Positions 38,366-48,254 are shown, counted from the first letter of the stretch. The stretch is DNA of 64,000 nucleotides from Ornithinibacillus californiensis (GCF_001038485.1 NZ_LDUE01000050.1:1-64000), one strand, 5' to 3'. The notes: a model not told the origin generated them from the sequence alone. Program-made: numbers and translations.

Positions 38366-39139
38366 TTAAAGTACTTTCGCTTCGTTTCTAAGCAGCGAAA
38401 CAAGTTCTTTTACTTGATCCTCTAGTTCGCCTTCTAACACTCTTCCAGCTTCTTTTTCAGGTGGTAAGAAAATATCTACTGTTTTTGTTTTTGGTTCTAG
38501 TTCGTCTTCATCTAAATCTAAGTCATCAATTTCTAATTCTTCTAATGGTTTTTTCTTAGCTTTCATAATACCTGGTAAAGAAGGATATCTAGGTTCATTT
38601 AACCCTTGTTGACAAGTTACTAACAATGGTAATGAGGTTTCGATTTTTTCTACGTCACCTTCAACATCTTTATCAATTTTTGCAGTATCTCCATCAATTT
38701 CAAGACTAGTGATAGTAGTAACGTAATTAATTCCTAAGCGTTCAGCAAGCCTTGGACCAACTTGACCACTTGCCTCATCAATTGCTACATTACCTGCAAG
38801 GATTAAGTCTGCTTCTTTATCTTCAAAGAACGCTTCCAAAATCTTTGTTGTCGTAAATGCATCCCCATCTTCCAGATCTTCTTCTGTATTAATTAGAACT
38901 GCTTTATCAGCACCCATTGCTAATGCAGTGCGAAGTTGTTTTTCAGAGTCTTCATCGCCGATTGTAACAACCGTTACTTCTCCGCCATGTTCATCACGTT
39001 GCTTTATTGCTTCTTCTACTGCATATTCATCGTAAGGGTTAATGATGAATTCAGCACCATCATCCTCAATACGACCATTTGTCACTACGATTTTTTCTTC
39101 CGTGTCAAATGTCTTCTTTAATAACACGTAAATATTCAT
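38366..39139 (-). CDS. etfB: Electron transfer flavoprotein, beta subunit
   Basis: Beta subunit of the ETF heterodimer, binding AMP. Typical parts: INPYDEYAVEEAIKQRDEHGGEVTVVTIG near 32, ILAGNVAIDEASGQVGPRLAERLG near 117, and the family segment near KKPLEELEIDDL. 257 aa. GAGGAGG precedes the ATG. Confidence 0.95.
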   Translation of the reverse strand: MNIYVLLKKTFDTEEKIVVTNGRIEDDGAEFIINPYDEYAVEEAIKQRDEHGGEVTVVTIGDEDSEKQLRTALAMGADKAVLINTEEDLEDGDAFTTTKILEAFFEDKEADLILAGNVAIDEASGQVGPRLAERLGINYVTTITSLEIDGDTAKIDKDVEGDVEKIETSLPLLVTCQQGLNEPRYPSLPGIMKAKKKPLEELEIDDLDLDEDELEPKTKTVDIFLPPEKEAGRVLEGELEDQVKELVSLLRNEAKVL

Positions 39140-39159
39140 ATGAGTTCCTCCTCAAGTTA

Positions 39160-39933
39160 CTATTTATCTATAAAATTAGGCTTTCGTTTTTCAATGAAAG
39201 CTTGAACCCCTTCTTTTGCATCTTCAGAGCCAAAAATTTCTCCAAATGCAACTGCTTCAGCCTTCACCCCGTTAGCGAAGTTTTCAGGCTTTGCATATGG
39301 AATTAATTGCATGATTCGGTTAATCGTTGGCCTACTCTTAGATGCGATTTTAGATGCTAATGTCTTAGCAACATTAAACACCTCTTCTTCCACAACTATT
39401 TGGTTCACTAACCCAAACTCATAAGCTTCTTTAGCAGATATTGGTTCGCCTGTTAAAATCATCTCATATGCCTTTGCTGTACCTACATACCTTGGTAAAC
39501 GTTGTGTACCAGCAAATCCAGGTATTATCCCAAGCGATAATTCAGGAAGTCCTAACTTAGTTTTTTCAGTGACTATTCGAATATGGCATGCCATCGCAAG
39601 CTCCATGCCCCCTCCTAAAACAGCACCATGAATAGCTGCAATTACCGGAATAGAAAAATTCTCGATGCGATCAAACAACTGCTGACCATATTCAGAGAGC
39701 GATTGATAATCAGAAGCTTCTTGTAATGACGTAAATTCCTTAATATCTGCTCCAGCTGAGAAAAACCTACCATCTCCTCTTAAGATAATCGCCTTAACTT
39801 TCTCATCTTTTTCAATCAAATCTAGCTTCTCAGAAAGCGCCTTCAATAGATTGCTAGATAAAGCATTAGCAGGAGGACTTTGTATGGTTAAAGTTGCTAC
39901 ATGTCCTTCTAATTCATAGAGAATAGTTCCCAA
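39160..39933 (-). CDS. fadB: Enoyl-CoA hydratase
   Basis: Crotonase-family enzyme that hydrates trans-2-enoyl-CoA in beta-oxidation. Oxyanion segments RFFSAGADIKEFT and GAVLGGGMELAMACHIRI; catalytic Glu candidates in ELAMA and ELSLGIIPGFAGTQRLPR. 257 aa. Starts with TTG after AAGGGGTG. Located between fadR and etfB as in B. subtilis. Confidence 0.95.
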   Translation of the reverse strand: MGTILYELEGHVATLTIQSPPANALSSNLLKALSEKLDLIEKDEKVKAIILRGDGRFFSAGADIKEFTSLQEASDYQSLSEYGQQLFDRIENFSIPVIAAIHGAVLGGGMELAMACHIRIVTEKTKLGLPELSLGIIPGFAGTQRLPRYVGTAKAYEMILTGEPISAKEAYEFGLVNQIVVEEEVFNVAKTLASKIASKSRPTINRIMQLIPYAKPENFANGVKAEAVAFGEIFGSEDAKEGVQAFIEKRKPNFIDK

Positions 39934-39976
39934 GTTAACACCCCTTTAAGTTGATTACGTTTTCTCGTAAACAAGG

Positions 39977-40061
39977 TCCGAATACAATGAACATTGAAAT
40001 CTTTCAGTATGTTTGGATCAGACTTTACAGCATGAAGTATCTTCTCTCACTTGTATTCGGA
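39977..40061 (-). repeat. Long stem-loop in the fadR-fadB gap
   Basis: TCCGAATACAA (39977-39987) and TTGTATTCGGA (40051-40061) are perfect inverted copies with a 63-base loop. It lies in the 205-base fadR-fadB gap, where a close operon would have almost none. May shape mRNA processing. Confidence 0.55.
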
Positions 40062-40083
40062 ACTGTCCGAGTATTTATAAATA

Positions 40084-40123
40084 TTTGCCTCTATGTACTA
40101 AGAATAATAGATATAGAGGCAAA
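40084..40123 (-). terminator. Hairpin after fadR, weak terminator
   Basis: TTTGCCTCTAT pairs with ATAGAGGCAAA, followed by TATTTATAAAT on the minus strand. The T run is poor, so read-through into fadB is likely. Confidence 0.5.
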
Positions 40124-40138
40124 CGACAAACTATGTAC

Positions 40139-40723
40139 TTATTTAGCACTTATTCCTTGGGTAATTAGTTCATGTACAGTTGGAGCTAGGCCAATTAAAT
40201 CGTACTTATCTTCATTCATAACCCAGTTTGTCACTGTTTCATCAAGTGTTCCAAAGATCATCTGTCTAAGTAACGGTACATTAATATCTTTTCGGAAAAG
40301 TTTCTCTTTGATTCCTTCTTTAAGGATACCATCAATAACGACTAGATAGGGCTTTAGAATTCGATTGATTTGTTGACGAAGTTCAAGGTTAGATTGCCTT
40401 AGCTCCAACTGTGTTACAATTGCTAAATGATGATTTGCTGCAAGCTGTCCAAAATGCATTTCAATTAGGGTCAGTAGCTTGTCACTAGCATTTTCCCTTT
40501 CATTCGTAGCGGTAGCTATCTGTTCGATAAACTGTCCCATCTTTTCCTCAAAAACAGAAACTAATATATCTTCCTTGTTTTTGAAGTATAAGTATATGGT
40601 TCCATCCGCTACCCCAGCTCTTTTAGCTATTTTAGAAACTTGAGATGCATGATAACCATTTTCCGCAATGACATCAACAGCTGCATCAATAATTAACATG
40701 TATTTCGGTTTATTATTTTTCAT
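40139..40723 (-). CDS. fadR: Fatty-acid degradation repressor FadR (TetR family)
   Basis: TetR-type repressor released by long-chain acyl-CoA. The helix-turn-helix is ENGYHASQVSKIAKRAGVADGTIYLYFKNKEDIL (residues 20-53), followed by the ligand domain with LAIVTQLELRQSNLELRQ and MIFGTLDETVTNWVMN. 194 aa, the same as B. subtilis FadR and very alike. Its own promoter carries the operator at 40769-40786, so it is autoregulated. Confidence 0.95.
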   Translation of the reverse strand: MKNNKPKYMLIIDAAVDVIAENGYHASQVSKIAKRAGVADGTIYLYFKNKEDILVSVFEEKMGQFIEQIATATNERENASDKLLTLIEMHFGQLAANHHLAIVTQLELRQSNLELRQQINRILKPYLVVIDGILKEGIKEKLFRKDINVPLLRQMIFGTLDETVTNWVMNEDKYDLIGLAPTVHELITQGISAK

Positions 40724-40768
40724 TACTTTTCTCCTTCAAGCGTACAATAAGCACATTAAAAAAATAAA

Positions 40769-40786
40769 TGAATGAATCGTCATTCA
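40769..40786. promoter_or_regulatory. FadR operator
   Basis: TGAATGAATCGTCATTCA is a near-perfect match to the B. subtilis FadR box (TGAATGAMTANTCATTCA). It begins directly downstream of the -10 at 40793-40798, so bound FadR would block the promoter. Confidence 0.9.
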
Positions 40787-40792
40787 TATTTT

Positions 40793-40821
40793 ATTGTAAA
40801 GGCAGAATTTATTTCTGTCAA
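40793..40821 (-). promoter_or_regulatory. Sigma-A promoter of fadR-fadB-etfBA
   Basis: Perfect TTGACA (40816-40821), 17-base spacer, TACAAT (40793-40798) on the minus strand. It lies between lcfA and fadR, so fadR-fadB-etfBA can be transcribed independently of lcfA. Confidence 0.85.
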
Positions 40822-40847
40822 TATACTACTTGTACACTTTTAGGATA

Positions 40848-40868
40848 ACTTGAGCAATTTGCTCAAGT
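40848..40868. repeat. Palindrome over the lcfA stop codon
   Basis: ACTTGAGCAA / TTGCTCAAGT with a single base between. It covers the lcfA stop. No T run follows, so it is not a normal terminator. Confidence 0.45.
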
Positions 40869-42557
40869 ACTTACTTCTTCTTTTACTTTTTCTTTCTCTT
40901 CATCTACTAATTTTCTTCTTAGAATCTTACCAACTGCAGTTTTAGGTAGTTCTTCACGGAACTCATAGATTCTAGGTACTTTATATGACGCTAGTTTTTC
41001 TCTACAATACTTATTTAATTCATCCTCTGTAACAGCAAATCCTTCTTTTAAGACCACATATGCTTTTACTGTTTCTCCACGATAAGGATCTGGAATTCCA
41101 GCTACTACCGTTTCTTGAATTGCTTCATGTTCATAAAGAACTTCTTCCACTTCACGAGGATAAATATTATAGCCACCTGCGATAATCATGTCTTTTTTAC
41201 GATCGGCAATATAGAAATAACCATTTTCGTCCATATAACCAATGTCCCCGGTTAATAGCCAACCATCCTTTATCGTATTCTCTGTATCTTCAGGTTTATT
41301 CCAATAACCTTTCATAACTTGTGGGCCCTTCACAGCTAATTCGCCTTTTTCGCCAACAGCTACTTCTTCATAGGTTTCCATATCAAGAATTTTGGCATCA
41401 GTATCAGGCCATGGTAATCCTATACTTCCGTTGATTCTATTACCATAAATCAAGTTAGCGTGGGTTACCGGCGAAGATTCTGTTAAGCCATAACCTTCAA
41501 CAAGTTTACCTCCAGTTACTGCCTCGAATTTTTCCTGAACATCAACTGGTAGTGGAGCGGAACCACTTATGCAAGCTTCAATTGAAGATAAATCAAACTT
41601 CTTTAAATCTGGGTGATTTAGGAGTCCAATATATATAGTTGGTGCCCCTGGAAAAATTGTTGGTTTTAATTTATGAATAGTTTTAAGTACATCACCTGCA
41701 TCGAATTTAGGTAGGAGAATCATTTTAGAACCAGTGAAAATGGAAATATTCATGACTGCAGTCATACCATACACATGGAAGAATGGTAGTACACCCAAAA
41801 TAGTCTCTTCACCTTTTTTCATTTTATAAATCCATTTTTCACACATTTTTGCATTGGCTACTAAATTTCGGTGCGTCAGTATTACTCCTTTTGGAAAGCC
41901 TGTAGTCCCACCAGTATATTGTAGCAACGCAGTGTCTTCTAGAGGGTCTACTTCTACTTTGGTGTATTCCGCTTCAGCCTTTTCCATGATCGAATTCCAA
42001 ACATGTGTATCAGATGATTCTTCAACCTTAACTACCATGTTATACTGTTTTTTCTGGATGAATGGATATATTAAGTTCTTTGGAAAAGGTAGATAATCTT
42101 TGATGCCTGTAACTATCATATGTTCTAGTGGTGTACTGTTCTTGACATTTGTTACTCTTGGTACCAAGATATCCAGACAGACAATTACCTTGGTGCCTGA
42201 ATCGTTTAATTGGTGCTCCAATTCCCTCTCTGTGTAAAGTGGGTTGGTTTGCACAACAATTGCACCAGCCATTAATGCGCCATAATAACTGATAACAGAC
42301 TGGGGAGTATTCGCTAGCATAATTGCTACTCGATCTCCTTTTTCAACTCCCAAACCCTGAAGATAGTTAGCAAATTTCTTTGCCTGTACAAATACTTCAG
42401 TATAGGTGAGTTCTTTACCCATAAAATAAAGCGCTTTCTTTTCTGCGTAACGTGAAGCAGCATCTTCTAAAAACGCATGCAATGGCTTCTCGTCATAAGT
42501 TAGAGAAGTCGGTATTTCCTTTGGGTAATGTTGATGCCATCTTTTTTCTTCCCCCAT
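40863..42557 (-). CDS. lcfA: Long-chain acyl-CoA synthetase
   Basis: AMP-forming ligase that activates fatty acids to acyl-CoA. P-loop QYTGGTTGFPKGVILTHRN, A5 GYGLTESSPVTH, A7 LLTGDIGYMDENGYF, and A10 PKTAVGKILRRKL. Length 564 aa. The ATG at 42557 has GGAGG seven bases ahead; the TTG two codons upstream overlaps less well. It precedes fadR as in B. subtilis. Confidence 0.94.
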   Translation of the reverse strand: MGEEKRWHQHYPKEIPTSLTYDEKPLHAFLEDAASRYAEKKALYFMGKELTYTEVFVQAKKFANYLQGLGVEKGDRVAIMLANTPQSVISYYGALMAGAIVVQTNPLYTERELEHQLNDSGTKVIVCLDILVPRVTNVKNSTPLEHMIVTGIKDYLPFPKNLIYPFIQKKQYNMVVKVEESSDTHVWNSIMEKAEAEYTKVEVDPLEDTALLQYTGGTTGFPKGVILTHRNLVANAKMCEKWIYKMKKGEETILGVLPFFHVYGMTAVMNISIFTGSKMILLPKFDAGDVLKTIHKLKPTIFPGAPTIYIGLLNHPDLKKFDLSSIEACISGSAPLPVDVQEKFEAVTGGKLVEGYGLTESSPVTHANLIYGNRINGSIGLPWPDTDAKILDMETYEEVAVGEKGELAVKGPQVMKGYWNKPEDTENTIKDGWLLTGDIGYMDENGYFYIADRKKDMIIAGGYNIYPREVEEVLYEHEAIQETVVAGIPDPYRGETVKAYVVLKEGFAVTEDELNKYCREKLASYKVPRIYEFREELPKTAVGKILRRKLVDEEKEKVKEEVST

Positions 42558-42658
42558 ATACAATCCTCCTTTTTATATACTTACATCCTATTATACCGAC
42601 TTATTTCTATTTTTTGAAATTTTATTTTTTATTTTGCCTAATTTTTTTATCATTCAAC

Positions 42659-42757
42659 CTAAAAGATACTAAAATTAAAATCAAATACGAGGTAAAGAAC
42701 ACCCACTAATATAAATATTACTGCTACGCCTATACAAATTTTTGCTAGTGTTTCCAT
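42659..42757 (-). CDS. 32-residue single-pass membrane peptide
   Basis: Short frame ATG at 42757 to TAG: METLAKICIGVAV then IFILVGVLYLVFDF, 32 residues. One hydrophobic helix (about residues 7-26). A GGGAGAG ribosome site lies seven bases ahead. It lies 22 bases after yshE, on the same strand, which suggests co-transcription with another membrane protein. Too short for gene finders. It faintly resembles the short DUF2905-like membrane proteins; family not settled. Confidence 0.5.
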   Translation of the reverse strand: METLAKICIGVAVIFILVGVLYLVFDFNFSIF

Positions 42758-42779
42758 TTTTGCTCTCCCTAAATGTAAG

Positions 42780-43187
42780 TTATATAATGCTTGCTCCAAT
42801 AACATAAGATAGTCCAATTGAGATTATCATGGAAATAAGACCTACAGCCTTATTTCCTTTACCAATTTCTTCATCAATGCTTATAGATGGTGTTAGGAAC
42901 TCGAAGATAAAATAACCAATCAAAAGTAATATAAATCCGACTGTTCCCCATGCTATACTCGTTAACAATACATCATTGTGTTGAATTGAATATCGAAATA
43001 TATTGGCGATACCGAAAATCTTACCACCAGTTGCCATTGCTACTGCAACGTTGCCATTGCGAATTTCTTCCCAGTTTTTATATTTGGTTACTAATTCAAA
43101 CACAGCTAAAAAAACAACTGTACAAAGAATAACAACACTAAAACTTGCTGCTGTATCAACTAGCACATTTTCCCAAAAGTTCTTCAT
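42780..43187 (-). CDS. yshE: YshE, DUF350 membrane protein
   Basis: 135-aa protein with four membrane helices and the DUF350 pattern: an internal pair of repeats, NVAVAMATGGKIFGIANIF in one and NKAVGLISMIISIGLSYV in the other, each preceded by a Gly/Asn-rich turn. Function unknown. GGGGG precedes the ATG. Lies after mutS2 as in B. subtilis. Confidence 0.85.
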   Translation of the reverse strand: MKNFWENVLVDTAASFSVVILCTVVFLAVFELVTKYKNWEEIRNGNVAVAMATGGKIFGIANIFRYSIQHNDVLLTSIAWGTVGFILLLIGYFIFEFLTPSISIDEEIGKGNKAVGLISMIISIGLSYVIGASII

Positions 43188-43206
43188 ATCCTCAACCCCC
43201 TAACTC

Positions 43207-45546
43207 TTATCGAAATTCGATGACGGTAACACCACTACCTCCCTCACCTGCAGCTCCTGGTCTAGATGACGCAATACTCGGATGCTTTTTAACAAAGTCT
43301 TGTACACCTTTTCGAAGTGCTCCTGTGCCTTTACCATGTATGATAAACACTTTTGGATATCCTGCTAAAGTAGCATCATCTACATATTTTTCCAATTTTA
43401 ACAAGGCATCTTCAAATCGTTCTCCCCGCAAGTCTAACTCAAGTGGCACATGGTAATTAGAACCTTTAACAGTCGCTAATGGTTTTTGGTATGTTTGTTT
43501 TGGCTTACCGACTAACAGTAAATCACTCTTTTTAACTTTCACTTTCATGATACCAACCTGAACTAAGTATTCATGCTCATTAACCTTCTCGATGACCGTA
43601 CCATTTTGATTTAACGTCAATAACTTAATCTCATCACCAGGACTTAATTCCTGTGTACTTGTGTGCTGAACATTCTTATCCTTTTGCTTGCTAGATAAAC
43701 TTGGCTGTGCTTCTTCCAGCATCTTTTTAGCTTCAATCCACTCATGTTCTTTTAGCTTGGCATCTGTCTTCATCTTACGAATTTCACTTACAATAATTTC
43801 TGCTTCTTCTCGAGCCTTACTCAGTGCTTTCTCAGCTTTTTCTTCTGCTTTCTTGTATAGCGTTTCACGCTTATTCTCAAAACGTTCCCATTCCTCTTCC
43901 ATTTCCTTACGAAGCTTCTCGCTCTCTAGTAGAACTTTGTGTGCTTCCTCATATTCCCTTTCTGCTTGGGTTTTTGATTTTTCCAAGGATGCGATCATAT
44001 TCTCAACACTTTTGGAATCAACACCAATATGGCTCTTCGCACGTTCAATTATCGTTTGATCTAATCCAAGCCTCTTAGAAATCTCAAACGCATTACTTCT
44101 ACCAGGTACACCAATTAGTAATCGGTATGTAGGTTGTAATGATTGTACGTCGAATTCCATCGAAGCATTAATTACATTTTCTCGATTATAGCCATAAGCT
44201 TTTAATTCCGGATAGTGAGTTGTTGCTATTACACGTGCATTCCTAGAAACTACTTCATCTAAAATGGACATGGCCAGAGCAGCACCTTCTTGTGGATCAG
44301 TTCCGGCACCTAATTCATCGAACAGCACTAACGTTTTATCGTCCACATGATTTAGTATATCTACTATATTTGTCATATGGGAGGAAAAAGTACTTAAGTT
44401 CTGTTCAATGGATTGCTCATCCCCAATATCAGCAAAAACATGTTCAAAGACTGCCATTTCACATCCATCTAATGCTGGTACCTGTAATCCTGATTGTGCC
44501 ATTAACGTACAAAGGCCGACCATCTTTAAAGTGACTGTTTTACCACCAGTATTTGGTCCTGTAATTACAATGGAAGTATACTCACTTCCAATTTCGATGT
44601 CATTAGCAACTACTTCATCCATTTCAATCAAGGGATGCCTGGCTTGTTGCATCTTAATAATACCTTGGTCATTCATCGTTGGTCTTGATGCTTTCATCTC
44701 ACTAGCTAAGTTTGCTCTTGCAAACATATAATCAACAATAGCTAGAATACGTACATTTTCAGAAAGGAAAAACTCTTCTTCAGCTATACTTTGACTTAGT
44801 TCACGTAGGATACGATCAATTTCTTGTTTTTCTTTCGCATATAACTCTTGTAATTGGTTATTTAAATCCACGACAGCTTTCGGTTCCATGAACAGAGTTT
44901 GACCAGATGCTGATTGATCATGAACGATTCCACCAACAGCCCCTCGATACTCATGTTTTACTGGTAATACATATCGATCATTACGGATGGTAACTATAGC
45001 ATCAGATAACATATTACTTTTCGTTCTTGTATAGCTTTCTAGTTTTTCTCTAATTCTACTTTCATGTGTGCGTATTGAACTACGGATCCCCCTCAACTTT
45101 TCGGTAGCACTATCCATCACATGGCCATGGTCATCAATACAGCTTTTAATTTGTAATTCAAGATTTCTTAGTGGTGTAATACCTTCTACTAGTTCTTTTA
45201 AAATTGAGAGTTCCTCATCTAATCCATCAATAAAGTCCTTTAGTTGACGTCCACCGTAGATAGTATTGGCTACATCTAAACATTCAGATGTGCTAAGTAC
45301 TCCACCTATAACACTCCGCTTTAAACTAGGACGGATATCAAAAATACCGCCAAGTGGTACTGGTATGTTTAATCGAATAACCTGACTAGCCTCGTCCGTT
45401 TCTTCTTGTAGACGATTTACTTCTTCTAAGTTAGTAGATGGCTTAATCTTAGATGCCAAATCCTTTCCTATACTTGTTTGAGCGCGCTGGGTTAAGCGAT
45501 CTATCACTTTTTGATAATCTAGTACACGTAAAATACGTTCATTCAT
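43207..45546 (-). CDS. mutS2: Endonuclease MutS2
   Basis: MutS-family ATPase that suppresses homologous recombination and, in B. subtilis, rescues collided ribosomes. Walker [15 protein letters not shown] and Walker [17 protein letters not shown] lie in the MutS ATPase domain; a long coiled coil (about 520-630) precedes a KOW-like region and the C-terminal Smr endonuclease ([31 protein letters not shown]). It lacks MutS domain I. 779 aa, like B. subtilis. Confidence 0.96.
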   Translation of the reverse strand: MNERILRVLDYQKVIDRLTQRAQTSIGKDLASKIKPSTNLEEVNRLQEETDEASQVIRLNIPVPLGGIFDIRPSLKRSVIGGVLSTSECLDVANTIYGGRQLKDFIDGLDEELSILKELVEGITPLRNLELQIKSCIDDHGHVMDSATEKLRGIRSSIRTHESRIREKLESYTRTKSNMLSDAIVTIRNDRYVLPVKHEYRGAVGGIVHDQSASGQTLFMEPKAVVDLNNQLQELYAKEKQEIDRILRELSQSIAEEEFFLSENVRILAIVDYMFARANLASEMKASRPTMNDQGIIKMQQARHPLIEMDEVVANDIEIGSEYTSIVITGPNTGGKTVTLKMVGLCTLMAQSGLQVPALDGCEMAVFEHVFADIGDEQSIEQNLSTFSSHMTNIVDILNHVDDKTLVLFDELGAGTDPQEGAALAMSILDEVVSRNARVIATTHYPELKAYGYNRENVINASMEFDVQSLQPTYRLLIGVPGRSNAFEISKRLGLDQTIIERAKSHIGVDSKSVENMIASLEKSKTQAEREYEEAHKVLLESEKLRKEMEEEWERFENKRETLYKKAEEKAEKALSKAREEAEIIVSEIRKMKTDAKLKEHEWIEAKKMLEEAQPSLSSKQKDKNVQHTSTQELSPGDEIKLLTLNQNGTVIEKVNEHEYLVQVGIMKVKVKKSDLLLVGKPKQTYQKPLATVKGSNYHVPLELDLRGERFEDALLKLEKYVDDATLAGYPKVFIIHGKGTGALRKGVQDFVKKHPSIASSRPGAAGEGGSGVTVIEFR

Positions 45547-45578
45547 TGTCTTACTCCTTTACCAAGACTATAGCTTCA

Positions 45579-47297
45579 TTATTTATTACGATTAAAATAC
45601 GCTATTAGTTTCTCTTTAGTCCATGTATTTAACACTGATTCTTTCTTCAACCAACCTTTTCTAGCAACTCCAACACCATATTTCATATGCTCTAGCATTT
45701 TATAGCTATGGGCATCTGTGTTTACAGCAATTTTCACTCCATATTCCTGAGCAAGTCTAGCCCATTCTGCTGAAATGTCTAATCGATTTGGGTTTGCATT
45801 AATTTCTAATGCGGTATCTGTATCTTTCGCACGCGCAATCAACTTTTCCAAATTCACTTTATAACCATCTCTTCTTCCAATTAGTCTCCCAGTTGGATGG
45901 GCAATAAGTGATACATAAGGGTTTTCCAAAGCTGTATATAATCTTTTCATAATCTTTTCTTCTGGTTGACTGAAGCTTGAATGAATGGCAGCAATTACAA
46001 AATCCATTTCTTTCAAAAAGTCATCGGAAAAGTCCAGAGAACCATCCGTTAAAATATCCATCTCCACACCAGCAAAAATGTGGATATCGGTATACTTTTC
46101 ATTTAATTTTGCAATTTCTTCTCTCTGCTTTCGAAGTCTGCTTTCATCTAATCCATTAGCAACGCGGAGATTTTTGGAATGGTCGGTAATAGCAATATAG
46201 TCGTAACCATAGCTTCTTGCCTCATTCACCATTTCCTCCAGTGTCTGTGCACCATCACTCCATGTTGTATGCATGTGAATGTCCCCTCGTATATCATTAA
46301 GCTCAACCAAATTAACTGGCTCTTTAAAAGCTGAGACTTCTCCGGTATCTTCCCTTACTTCAGGTGGGATAAATTGTAATCCAAAGTGGTTGAAAAACTC
46401 CTCTTCCGAAGAAAAGGTTAATATTTCATTTGTTTCATCTACTTCAATACCATACTCGTTAATCTTTTCGCCTCTAGACTTTGCAAGCTGGCGCATAGCA
46501 ACATTATGGTCCTTTGAGCCTGTAAAATGGTGTAAGGTTGTAACAAATTCTTTCTCCGTTACTAAACGAAAATCGACATTCACATCATAAACATCGTCTA
46601 ATGTTACCGAAACCTTTGTGTCTCCCTTAGCAATAACTTCTTTTAAATCCGGAATTTGAAGTAACGCTTCTCTTACTTCACTGATATTATCGGTTGCAAT
46701 AATGAAGTCTAAATCTTTTATCGTTTCTTTCATTCTACGAAGTGAACCAGCTCTTGAAAATTGCTTTATGTCTGGAATCTCACTTAAATATTCTTCAATT
46801 CGCTCAGCAATTGGTAACATATATGCTATAGGCAATCGGTCAGGACGTTTACCCACTTCATTTAAAGCAGCTAAGATTTTCTCTGCAGATTTTTTACCAA
46901 AACCAGCCAAACTTTCTACTTTTCCAGATTTAATCGCTTCCTTAAGACTTGTAGCATCTGTTACGTTAAGCTCCTGATACAATTTAGCAAGCTTTTTTCC
47001 TCCAAGACCAGGAACATTCAATAGTGGAATCAATCCCTCTGGCACCTCTTTTTTTAGTTCTTCCAAAGCTCCAGATCTACCTTGCTCTATGTATTCAACG
47101 ATCACCGTACTAGTTCCCTTACCAATTCCTTTAATTTCCGTAAAATCTTTAATATCTGATAGTGATCGCTCATCTTTTTCCAATGCCTGTGCTGCTCTTC
47201 GGAAGGCAGAGGTTTTAAATGGATTTTCACCTTTCAACTCCAAATATATAGCAAATGTTTCCAATAACCTTATTACATCTTTTTTATTAATAGCCAT
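45579..47297 (-). CDS. polX: DNA polymerase X family protein with PHP domain
   Basis: Family X polymerase with gap-filling and 3'-5' exonuclease activity. N-terminal helix-hairpin-helix repeats (EIKGIGKGTSTVI, LNVPGLGGKKLAKLY, GFGKKSAEKI), nucleotidyltransferase motif AGSLRRMKETIKDLDFI with its acidic pair, and C-terminal PHP domain (DIHMHTTWSDGAQT, ITDHSKNL, GVEMDI, VNTDAHS). 572 aa with the ATG at 47297 after GGGTGG. Confidence 0.95.
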   Translation of the reverse strand: MAINKKDVIRLLETFAIYLELKGENPFKTSAFRRAAQALEKDERSLSDIKDFTEIKGIGKGTSTVIVEYIEQGRSGALEELKKEVPEGLIPLLNVPGLGGKKLAKLYQELNVTDATSLKEAIKSGKVESLAGFGKKSAEKILAALNEVGKRPDRLPIAYMLPIAERIEEYLSEIPDIKQFSRAGSLRRMKETIKDLDFIIATDNISEVREALLQIPDLKEVIAKGDTKVSVTLDDVYDVNVDFRLVTEKEFVTTLHHFTGSKDHNVAMRQLAKSRGEKINEYGIEVDETNEILTFSSEEEFFNHFGLQFIPPEVREDTGEVSAFKEPVNLVELNDIRGDIHMHTTWSDGAQTLEEMVNEARSYGYDYIAITDHSKNLRVANGLDESRLRKQREEIAKLNEKYTDIHIFAGVEMDILTDGSLDFSDDFLKEMDFVIAAIHSSFSQPEEKIMKRLYTALENPYVSLIAHPTGRLIGRRDGYKVNLEKLIARAKDTDTALEINANPNRLDISAEWARLAQEYGVKIAVNTDAHSYKMLEHMKYGVGVARKGWLKKESVLNTWTKEKLIAYFNRNK

Positions 47298-47344
47298 GAT
47301 TACCACCCACTTATATAGTTTCAAATGTCAATTATTCCATAGGA

Positions 47345-47420
47345 TAAAAATAAGACTAATTCATATAGGATTATCCTTATTGTACCTGCCATACAACGAT
47401 AATCCTAGTATTTGAATTAG
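47345..47420 (-). terminator. Nested inverted repeat, terminator of zapA-cvpA
   Basis: Outer arms CTAATTCA (47356-47363) / TGAATTAG (47413-47420) and inner GGATTATC (47368-47375) / GATAATCC (47398-47405). On the minus strand the stem is followed by TCTTATTTTTAT, so it can end the cvpA transcript before polX. Confidence 0.65.
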
Positions 47421-47431
47421 CCTAATGTTTA

Positions 47432-47983
47432 TTAATTAATAATTGTAACGATATGCGTAAACCACAAATCCTTTATCTTTTCAGAGAAGTATGGCGTATG
47501 TTCTACTATAAATAAAGCAATACTTGAGTCATTCACCCACTCTTGAATCGTTCCAATCGGGGTTAGTACAATAATATATAATATGACGAAAAGAATGAGA
47601 TAGATTTCTAAAAAGCCCAATACAGCACCTAAAATTTTATTAATAGAATTTAAGATTGGTAGTGAAGCTATGACATCTATCATGGAAGCTAAGATTTGCA
47701 AACCAAATTTCACAACAAAAAAGATAATTGCGAAGGAAATTGCATTGTAAAAGGCATTTTCAAGAGGCAAGGCTTGTAGAAATTCTGCCCAGATACTCTC
47801 ATCTGTTAATGTAGGGTATGGTATAAATTGTTCTAAGTGCTTGGATAAATCATCGTATAATGTGGCAGCTAAAATAAACGCAACAATAAAGCCTAACAAA
47901 TGCACTGCCTGAAGAATCAATCCTCTCTTCAATCCAACAAAGAAACCGAAGATTAATAAAATAACTAATATAAAGTCTACCAT
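47432..47983 (-). CDS. yshB: CvpA-family membrane protein (YshB)
   Basis: 183-aa protein with four membrane helices of the colicin V production (CvpA) family, with Gly-rich loops (FGFFVGLKRGLILQ, LGAVLGFLEIYLI). Homologues take part in envelope tolerance; its exact role is unclear. It is 7 bases downstream of zapA, as in B. subtilis. Confidence 0.88.
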   Translation of the reverse strand: MVDFILVILLIFGFFVGLKRGLILQAVHLLGFIVAFILAATLYDDLSKHLEQFIPYPTLTDESIWAEFLQALPLENAFYNAISFAIIFFVVKFGLQILASMIDVIASLPILNSINKILGAVLGFLEIYLILFVILYIIVLTPIGTIQEWVNDSSIALFIVEHTPYFSEKIKDLWFTHIVTIIN

Positions 47984-47990
47984 GTGTTTT

Positions 47991-48254
47991 TTATCCTCTT
48001 TCTTTTTTAATTGAACCTAGTAATGTTGCATACTCTTCTTTTAAACTTAAATAATCATTCATAGAATTAATTGCTGTTAACACCGCCAGACTAGCGGTGT
48101 CAAGTTGCGGATTCATTTCATGTATTTCTCTCATCTTCTGATCTACAAGACTCGCCACTAAACGAACATGGGTTGCGTCCTCATCGCCGACGATTGTATA
48201 GGATCTATTTCTAATTTGAACGGTTACCCGAGTTTTTTCTTGTCTTTGGGTCAC
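47991..48254 (-). CDS. zapA: Cell division protein ZapA
   Basis: 87-aa protein that bundles FtsZ filaments. N-terminal beta region (TRVTVQIRNRSYTIVGDEDATHV) and a C-terminal coiled coil (SLVDQKMREIHEMNPQLDTASLAVLTAINSMNDYLSLKEEY). Starts with GTG after GGAGGG. Divergent from rnhC. Confidence 0.94.
   Translation of the reverse strand: MTQRQEKTRVTVQIRNRSYTIVGDEDATHVRLVASLVDQKMREIHEMNPQLDTASLAVLTAINSMNDYLSLKEEYATLLGSIKKERG

Noticed and set aside
42650-42656. TCATTCA upstream of lcfA as a FadR site
   Set aside because: Only one half-site is present; the other half is missing.
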